Assembly (NCBI GenBank): GCA_038043025.1
Contig: JBBTCW010000065.1
Span: 1-10,760 of the forward strand
Reading direction: 5' to 3'
Source: O2-02-FULL-42-9 sp038043025
GTDB taxonomy: Bacteria > Pseudomonadota > Gammaproteobacteria > UBA12402
Length of the DNA stretch: 10,760 nt
Under the pieces are notes generated by a model. It was not told where the DNA came from, made no database searches, and saw only the letters and a program-made list of their open reading frames with translations. Both the position numbers and the translations under genes were made by a program. Below are positions 6,117-10,760 of this stretch, piece by piece. Each line of letters opens with the position of its first letter. The stretch's first letter is position 1.

Positions 6117-9100
6117 ATGCGCTTTACGGATATCTTTATCAAACGACCCGTGCTCGCCTGCACCGTCAGCTTATTAATACTGCTGGTTGGCATTATTTCT
6201 TTTCTGAAATTAAATATACGCGAATTTCCAGAGATTCAATATCCGGTTGTCGCCATTTCGATTAATTATTCCGGCGCCGCATCTGACATCATGGAAGGTT
6301 TTGTAACGACACCGGTTGAAAACGCCCTTTCAGGTATCGACGGCATCGATTATATTTCATCCGAAAGCGGCGCGGGTTATTCGTATATTCAAGTCCATAT
6401 GAAACTCAATTACGATATCAATCAAGCCACGATTGACGTCAGCAACAAAATTTCCACGATTCGCGGGAATCTGCCCAGTGAAATTAAAGATCCCGTCATA
6501 CACAAAAATAATCCGGATGGCGATGCGGTCATGTATCTCTCGTTTAGCAGTCACTCACTCAATCCAGAGGAATTATCTGATTATCTCGATCGCACCGTGC
6601 GTCCCACGTTGCAATCACAAACCGGCGTGAGCGATGCGCCTATATTTGGAGGGCTCGATTATGCGATGCGCATTTGGCTCGACCCCTTTTTAATGGCGGC
6701 ACATCAAGTCACGGCATCTGACGTACAACAAGCCTTAAATAGTAACAATATACAAGCGGCCGCGGGTTTAATTCGCAGCGCCGAACAAAGCTTTAGTGTA
6801 ACGAGCAACACGGATTTACATACCGCCTCACAATTCAACCATATTGTGGTGCGCAATCAAGGGGGGCATCTCGTTCAGATCAAAGATATCGGCCATGCAG
6901 AACTGGGCAACACCGGTCATACTTTTTCAGTCATCGCCGATGGCAAACCCGCTATTTTTATCGGCATCATGCCAAAATCCGATGCCAATCCGCTTGATAT
7001 TTCTAAAGCGATCCATAAGGTTTTACCTGAGATCATCAATCACTTACCTGCCGGTGTTAAAGCAGAAATTTTCTGGGATGGCGCAACGTTTATTTCTGCC
7101 GCATTACATGACGTGCAAAACACTTTTGTCGAGGCTTGTCTGCTCGTTTTTCTAGTGATTTTTATCATGATCGGTTCTTTTCGTGCCGTTTTAATTCCGC
7201 TGATCACTATTCCATTATCCATCATTGGAGCCTTCGCTTTCATGCTGGCCTTGCATTACAGTATTAATTTACTCACCTTATTAGCATTTGTCTTAGCCAT
7301 TGGTTTAGTCGTCGACGATTCGATTGTCGTACTCGAAAACATTCATCGACATATTATGCACGGTTTAACACCGCAAGAAGCTGCCATAAAAGGTGCGCGC
7401 GAAATTTCATTTGTCGTCATCACCATTACGTTTACACTCGCAGCGGTTTACGCGCCGATTGGATTTATGTCGGGCATGACGGGCAAATTATTTACGGAAT
7501 TCGCATTTACACTGGCCAGCGCGGTCATCGTTTCAGGTTGTATCGCTCTCACATTATCGCCGATGCTTTGTTCGAAATTATATAATGGCAAAGAAGAAGG
7601 CGGGTTTGAACATCGCGTGAATCAAACGTTTGAAGAGTTGAGACTCGGTTACAAATCATTGTTAAACCTCACTTTAAAATATCGATATCTTATTTTAATC
7701 GCTGCATTTGTCGTCTATATATCATGCTATTTTTTCTATATCGCTATGCCAAAAGGATTGGCTCCCTCCGAAGATCAAGGCGGATTTATGCTCATGGCCA
7801 CCGGTCCTGATGCAGCCAATATCACTTATACAGAAAATCACACCAAACCGATCGGTCAAATTCTCGCGACAGTACCTGAAATTGCACACTATGCCATTAT
7901 CAATGGTGCACAAGGCGTTAATACCGCCTTTGGTATAGTATCACTCACGCCCTGGAATCAACGCAAAAAAAATGTTGAGCAGATTTTAAATACCATCAAT
8001 CCACCATTATTCATGCTCCCAGGTATCCAAGCGTTTGCGATGAACTTTCCCACATTGCCGGGTGCAAGCAGCGCAGAGTTGTCATTCGTTATTAAAACAC
8101 CGGCAGATAGTTATCAGCAACTTAATGACAGCACACAAAAACTGATCACCGCCATCAATGCTTGGGGCGGATTATCCAATGTAACCAGCTCGCTCACATT
8201 TGATACGCCACAACTACTCATCGATGTTAATCGAGATCTCACCTCGGATCTCGGCATTTCAATGCAAGAAATCAATGATGCACTCAATATCAGTTTGAAC
8301 AAACCGATCATCACTCGGTTTAGTATGGCCGGTCGTAGTTATGCGGTCATGCCCGAGCTCTATCCGCAATATGAAGACAAACCCAGCGCCATTAATAATT
8401 TATTTGTCCGCACGCAAAACAATAAACTCGTGCCCTTTTCCACCATCGCTGATGTCAAAGAAGAAGTCACCGCCTCATCATTATCACATTTTCAACAATT
8501 GCGTTCCGCTAAAATTACGGCGGCGACTGTTCCTAACGTATCCATGGGTGAAGCCATTACAAAAGTTCAACAGTTCGCTAAAAAAACATTACCTAACACG
8601 ATGCAATTAGATTATGCAGGCGTCTCGCGACAATATATTGAATCGGGAACAGAAATGGCTGAAACATTTATCTTCTCATTATTATTCATCTATTTAATTT
8701 TGAGCGCACAATTCGAAAGCTTCAAAGACCCTTTAATTGTTATGTTGAGCGTACCCTTAGCCATGGCTGGCGCCTTATTAGTATTGCTCATCAGCGGCAG
8801 TACCTTAAATATTTATACCGAGATTGGTCTCATTACGTTAATCGGCTTGATCACAAAAAACGGTGTGCTCATCGTCGAATTTGCAAACCAAGAACAAAAC
8901 CAAGGCATTGCGTTTCGAGATGCCATTATCAATGCCGCCGCCACCCGCTTAAGACCGATTTTAATGACCACAACCGCCATTATCTTGGGAGCCTTGCCGC
9001 TAGCGCTTGCGACGGGTGCCAACGCCATCAGTCGACGACAATTGGGTTTAACCATCATCGGCGGCATGAGCTTTGGTACATTATTGACCTTGTTCGTTAT

Positions 9101-9158
9101 CCCAACGGCTTATTATTTAATGGCGAGCAAAAAACGATCAACCAACAAAAAACACTAA
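6117..9158 (+). CDS. RND multidrug efflux pump, HAE-1 family (AcrB-like permease)
   Basis: A 1013-aa proton-driven inner-membrane exporter. The N-terminus F-I-K-R-P-V-L-A begins the first membrane segment, as in AcrB-type pumps. The layout is TM1 (about 10-30), a periplasmic porter loop, TM2-6 (about 336-490), TM7 (about 522-545), a second periplasmic loop and TM8-12 (about 850-1003). The proton-relay residues are present: Asp400-Asp401 in G-L-V-V-D-D-S-I-V-V-L-E-N and Lys914 in L-I-T-K-N-G-V-L (AcrB Asp407, Asp408, Lys940). The gene therefore looks functional. AGGA lies upstream of the ATG, at the end of the adaptor gene. No TolC-type gene is nearby, so the channel is probably encoded elsewhere. 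It is the last gene of the plus-strand run; no strong terminator hairpin follows. Confidence 0.95.
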   Translation: MRFTDIFIKRPVLACTVSLLILLVGIISFLKLNIREFPEIQYPVVAISINYSGAASDIMEGFVTTPVENALSGIDGIDYISSESGAGYSYIQVHMKLNYDINQATIDVSNKISTIRGNLPSEIKDPVIHKNNPDGDAVMYLSFSSHSLNPEELSDYLDRTVRPTLQSQTGVSDAPIFGGLDYAMRIWLDPFLMAAHQVTASDVQQALNSNNIQAAAGLIRSAEQSFSVTSNTDLHTASQFNHIVVRNQGGHLVQIKDIGHAELGNTGHTFSVIADGKPAIFIGIMPKSDANPLDISKAIHKVLPEIINHLPAGVKAEIFWDGATFISAALHDVQNTFVEACLLVFLVIFIMIGSFRAVLIPLITIPLSIIGAFAFMLALHYSINLLTLLAFVLAIGLVVDDSIVVLENIHRHIMHGLTPQEAAIKGAREISFVVITITFTLAAVYAPIGFMSGMTGKLFTEFAFTLASAVIVSGCIALTLSPMLCSKLYNGKEEGGFEHRVNQTFEELRLGYKSLLNLTLKYRYLILIAAFVVYISCYFFYIAMPKGLAPSEDQGGFMLMATGPDAANITYTENHTKPIGQILATVPEIAHYAIINGAQGVNTAFGIVSLTPWNQRKKNVEQILNTINPPLFMLPGIQAFAMNFPTLPGASSAELSFVIKTPADSYQQLNDSTQKLITAINAWGGLSNVTSSLTFDTPQLLIDVNRDLTSDLGISMQEINDALNISLNKPIITRFSMAGRSYAVMPELYPQYEDKPSAINNLFVRTQNNKLVPFSTIADVKEEVTASSLSHFQQLRSAKITAATVPNVSMGEAITKVQQFAKKTLPNTMQLDYAGVSRQYIESGTEMAETFIFSLLFIYLILSAQFESFKDPLIVMLSVPLAMAGALLVLLISGSTLNIYTEIGLITLIGLITKNGVLIVEFANQEQNQGIAFRDAIINAAATRLRPILMTTTAIILGALPLALATGANAISRRQLGLTIIGGMSFGTLLTLFVIPTAYYLMASKKRSTNKKH

Positions 9159-9195
9159 AAAATAATACAAAATAAATATTACTTTTAAGCCCTTA

Positions 9196-9204
9196 TGCTA
9201 TTAT
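9196..9204 (+). promoter_or_regulatory. Extended -10 promoter for the small basic protein gene
   Basis: TGC followed by TATTAT (9199-9204) forms an extended -10 element; no good -35 lies at the usual distance. Transcription would start near 9211, giving a leader of about 40 nt with AAGGAA at 9239-9244, 8 nt before the ATG at 9253. The gene therefore seems to have its own promoter apart from the efflux operon. Confidence 0.5.
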
Positions 9205-9252
9205 ACGCGGGTGGATTAACCCACAGAAAATAAATTCTAAGGAATATATCAT

Positions 9253-9477
9253 ATGAAAAAATATCAGTTATTAGCCATTTTGGCGGGCGGTTTGCTGACG
9301 TTAACTTGCAATGCAGCCACAACGGACAATGCAACAGCAGCAACAACCGCACCAGTCGTCGCTCAAGCAGATTCTACGTCTACTGCTCCGGCAATGAGAC
9401 CTGTCAAAAAAATCAAAAAAGCCTACAGACGTCGCGCTAGAAAAATTAGAAAAAACCGAAAAAATACGGGAGAATAA
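9253..9477 (+). CDS. Small exported protein with a strongly basic tail, unknown function
   Basis: I do not recognise this 74-aa protein. It begins with a clear signal peptide (KK, hydrophobic 5-18, likely cut after Ala21). A Thr/Ala/Ser-rich linker follows (about 22-47), then a tail (49-70) with 14 Lys or Arg among 22 residues and no acidic residue; the first acid is the final Glu. The mature protein would be small, mostly disordered and very basic. A Shine-Dalgarno (AAGGAA) and an extended -10 promoter support a real gene. Signal, Ala/Thr-rich spacer and basic tail recall acid-shock protein Asr of E. coli in composition only. Alternatives are a DNA-, LPS- or host-binding peptide. Cys19 is not in a good lipobox (preceded by Thr). 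Confidence 0.75.
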   Translation: MKKYQLLAILAGGLLTLTCNAATTDNATAATTAPVVAQADSTSTAPAMRPVKKIKKAYRRRARKIRKNRKNTGE

Positions 9478-9501
9478 AAAAAGGTCTTGTGTCTTTTTTA
9501 A
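9475..9501. terminator. Possible weak bidirectional terminator (AT stem)
   Basis: TAAAAAAAG, beginning in the stop codon of the small-protein gene, can pair with CTTTTTTA ending near 9500, with one bulged A and a short loop. The stem is almost only A-T and has a T-rich tail on the plus strand and, from the complementary A-run, on the minus strand. It lies between convergent genes, where a terminator is expected, but its stability is doubtful. Confidence 0.3.
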
Positions 9502-9510
9502 TATTTTTAT

Positions 9511-9545
9511 CCGGCATCGCTGCGCCGTTGCGCAGCGATGCTCGG
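9511..9545. repeat. 35-nt palindromic repeat, copy 2
   Basis: A 12-bp perfect stem (9514-9525 with 9530-9541) around the loop CGTT, extended by 3 bp (9511-9513 with 9543-9545) past a bulged T9542. Read on the minus strand it matches the element at 10-44 in length, loop (AACG) and closing GCGC. Two of the differences between the copies are paired T-A to C-G changes that keep the stem. It lies between the convergent small-protein gene and mlaB, just past both stop codons. Confidence 0.75.
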
Positions 9546-9554
9546 AACGCGAAT

Positions 9555-9839
9555 TCAGTTTATAAAAATCTGCTCTACCCCACTCATCTTCGCCATTTTG
9601 ATAAGCTGCACAGGAAGATTTTTAAAGACGATAGATTGATTATGCTTTATTGCCAATCGTTTCCATTCAATTAACAATGCCAGCGCAGCACTATCACAAT
9701 GTGAGACATCGGCCAAATCCACTTCGAGCGTTTCAAATTGATCAAAGAATTCTTGGCTTTCATTCCAGATATCTCTGACATACTGAAATGTTAAGGAGCC
9801 TTCCAGATGAAATCCTTTGTCCGTTAGCTCTAAATGCAT
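9555..9839 (-). CDS. mlaB: Phospholipid transport STAS-domain protein MlaB
   Basis: MlaB is the small cytoplasmic STAS protein that binds the ATPase MlaF and stabilises the inner-membrane MlaFEDB complex. This 94-aa protein is a single STAS domain. The central strand, loop and helix read V-D-L-A-D-V-S-H-C-D-S-A-A-L-A-L-L, and Ser50 lies in the loop that in STAS proteins often carries a phosphorylatable Ser/Thr. Length agrees with E. coli MlaB (97 aa). The ATG follows the mlaC stop with no gap (TAAATG), and AAGGAAA sits 5 nt upstream inside mlaC, so the two are translationally coupled. It is the last gene of the operon here. Confidence 0.88.
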   Translation of the reverse strand: MHLELTDKGFHLEGSLTFQYVRDIWNESQEFFDQFETLEVDLADVSHCDSAALALLIEWKRLAIKHNQSIVFKNLPVQLIKMAKMSGVEQIFIN

Positions 9840-10448
9840 TTACTTTCCTTTTTTCTGTTGGCGCAATTCTTGTGTAATCTGCGTAATATTTTTGCCTTGC
9901 GAAATTTGTTCTGAAAACTGCGCGCGAAAACTTTGCAAAAGGCTAATCCCTTCGACATTCAAATCATACACTTTCCAGACGGCTGTAAACAACGCTAATG
10001 AATAATTAACAGCGACCGGCGGACCATCAGTACGAATGACCTCGCTATTGACTTTAATACGTTGTTGTCCTTCATAACCGCCACGGATCGGAAAGAATTT
10101 AATCGTTTCATCGCTATACGCATTCAATGCAGACGAATATGTATTGACCACCACGCGTTTAAAGGCTTCTATAAATGCGCTTTGCTCAGCAGCGGTTGCC
10201 TCCTGCCAAACAGTTCGCCCTAATACGGAGCGCGCCATGCCAGCCGTATCAACATGTGGCACCACAATTTTATTCACCAAACTATAAAGCAATTCTGAAT
10301 CTTTCTTTAAATTGGCTCGCTCCTTCTTGAGCGTTGACAACATCTGATCCGACATAGATCGCATCATAATCATTGGATCGGGTGTCGCTGCCATCGCCGC
10401 CGTACTCAATAATAAAATGAACAAACCAATCATTATTTTTTTCAACAC
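9840..10448 (-). CDS. mlaC: Phospholipid-binding periplasmic shuttle protein MlaC
   Basis: MlaC carries phospholipid across the periplasm between the outer-membrane MlaA-porin complex and MlaD in the inner membrane. The 202-aa precursor has a signal peptide ending at A-M-A (about residue 20). The MlaC/Ttg2D fold follows, with recognisable pieces V-V-P-H-V-D, V-L-G-R-T-V-W, F-K-R-V-V-V-N-T-Y and a late W-K-V-Y-D-L-N-V-E-G-I-S-L. Length is close to E. coli MlaC (211 aa). The start is GTG at 10448 with AAGGAG 6-7 nt upstream; a TTG one codon later is less likely. The gene lies 11 nt after mlaD, whose stop TAA runs into the mlaC ribosome site. Confidence 0.93.
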   Translation of the reverse strand: MLKKIMIGLFILLLSTAAMAATPDPMIMMRSMSDQMLSTLKKERANLKKDSELLYSLVNKIVVPHVDTAGMARSVLGRTVWQEATAAEQSAFIEAFKRVVVNTYSSALNAYSDETIKFFPIRGGYEGQQRIKVNSEVIRTDGPPVAVNYSLALFTAVWKVYDLNVEGISLLQSFRAQFSEQISQGKNITQITQELRQQKKGK

Positions 10449-10459
10449 CGATTTCTCCT

Positions 10460-10760
10460 TTATTTGGTTGTAGCACTCTGCGTTTTATTGGTATTAAACA
10501 TAAATTTTCCAATTAAATCTTGCAAAATCATCGCCTGATTGGTGTGTTCAATCACCCCGCCATTCTTCAAAACAGTGCTATCAAATCCCGGCACAATACT
10601 AATATAATTTGCCCCCAATAATCCAGCGGTATAAATGTTTGCCGTCGAATCCGTCGGGATATTGTTATATTTGTTTTCAATATTCAGGGTAACCACTGCG
10701 GCAAACGTCGTTGGATTTAAGGCAATATCTGTTACGCGGCCAACATTAACCCCCGCGACT
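10460..10760 (-). CDS. mlaD: MlaD, MCE-domain phospholipid transport protein (3' part)
   Basis: MlaD forms a hexameric ring of MCE domains anchored in the inner membrane, through which lipids pass between MlaFE and MlaC. About 100 C-terminal residues are in the window; the start and membrane anchor lie beyond the right edge, and the reading frame is open to 10759. V-A-G-V-N-V-G-R-V at the edge is the typical MCE strand, and A-G-L-L-G-A-N-Y is the conserved pore-loop region. A-M-I-L-Q-D-L-I-G-K-F is the helix after the MCE domain. The tail after that helix is shorter than in E. coli MlaD but ends in the same Thr-Thr-Lys. It is transcribed ahead of mlaC and mlaB; mlaE and mlaF are expected upstream, off the window. 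Confidence 0.93.
   Translation of the reverse strand, partial: VAGVNVGRVTDIALNPTTFAAVVTLNIENKYNNIPTDSTANIYTAGLLGANYISIVPGFDSTVLKNGGVIEHTNQAMILQDLIGKFMFNTNKTQSATTK

Noticed and set aside
9289..9312. Lipoprotein signal in the 74-aa protein (Cys19)
   Set aside because: The residue before the Cys is Thr, which is not accepted in a normal lipobox; ordinary signal peptidase cleavage after Ala21 fits better.
9489..9674. Plus-strand reading frame of 61 codons
   Set aside because: It passes through the hairpin repeat and then antisense into mlaB, has no clear ribosome site, and reads as an accident of the repeat.
10282..10512. Minus-strand frame of 76 codons
   Set aside because: It overlaps the mlaD end and mlaC start in another frame; both real genes are strongly supported.

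Overview
The window looks like chromosome from a gammaproteobacterium of moderate to low GC. BamD, RluD, PgeF, MlaB, MlaC and MlaD are all of the gammaproteobacterial type, and bamD/rluD/pgeF keep the neighbourhood seen in Escherichia coli. The palindromic intergenic repeats and the protein style fit an order such as Legionellales (Coxiella/Aquicella/Berkiella-like), but that placement is inference.

Left part (1-305): no gene, but dense in palindromes and short repeats. It holds a 35-nt hairpin repeat, a second long hairpin bracketed by 17-bp direct repeats, and an 18-bp tandem duplication that runs over the stop codon of bamD. Minus strand 306-1812: bamD, the essential lipoprotein of the outer-membrane beta-barrel assembly machine, preceded by a VapC-like PIN ribonuclease toxin and its AbrB-type antitoxin. 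The toxin-antitoxin pair sits between bamD and rluD, which are direct divergent neighbours in E. coli. Its promoter is strong and overlaps an operator-like inverted repeat.

Plus strand 1932-9158: a tightly packed run of five genes (gaps of 8, 30, 8 and 5 nt). These are rluD (23S rRNA pseudouridine synthase), pgeF (peptidoglycan editing factor), a DegQ/DegP-type periplasmic protease-chaperone, and an RND efflux adaptor and pump. The adaptor carries a TolC-docking RLS motif, and no outer-membrane channel gene is present. The run reads as an envelope-maintenance and export operon.

Right part: a 74-codon gene with its own promoter (9253-9477) encodes a small exported protein with an extremely basic tail; I do not recognise it. 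A second copy of the 35-nt hairpin repeat, with compensatory stem changes, lies between it and the convergent mla operon. The mla genes on the minus strand are mlaB, mlaC and the 3' part of mlaD, which runs off the right edge. They belong to the Mla system of phospholipid traffic between the inner and outer membranes. Almost every protein gene here except rluD and the toxin-antitoxin pair serves the cell envelope.
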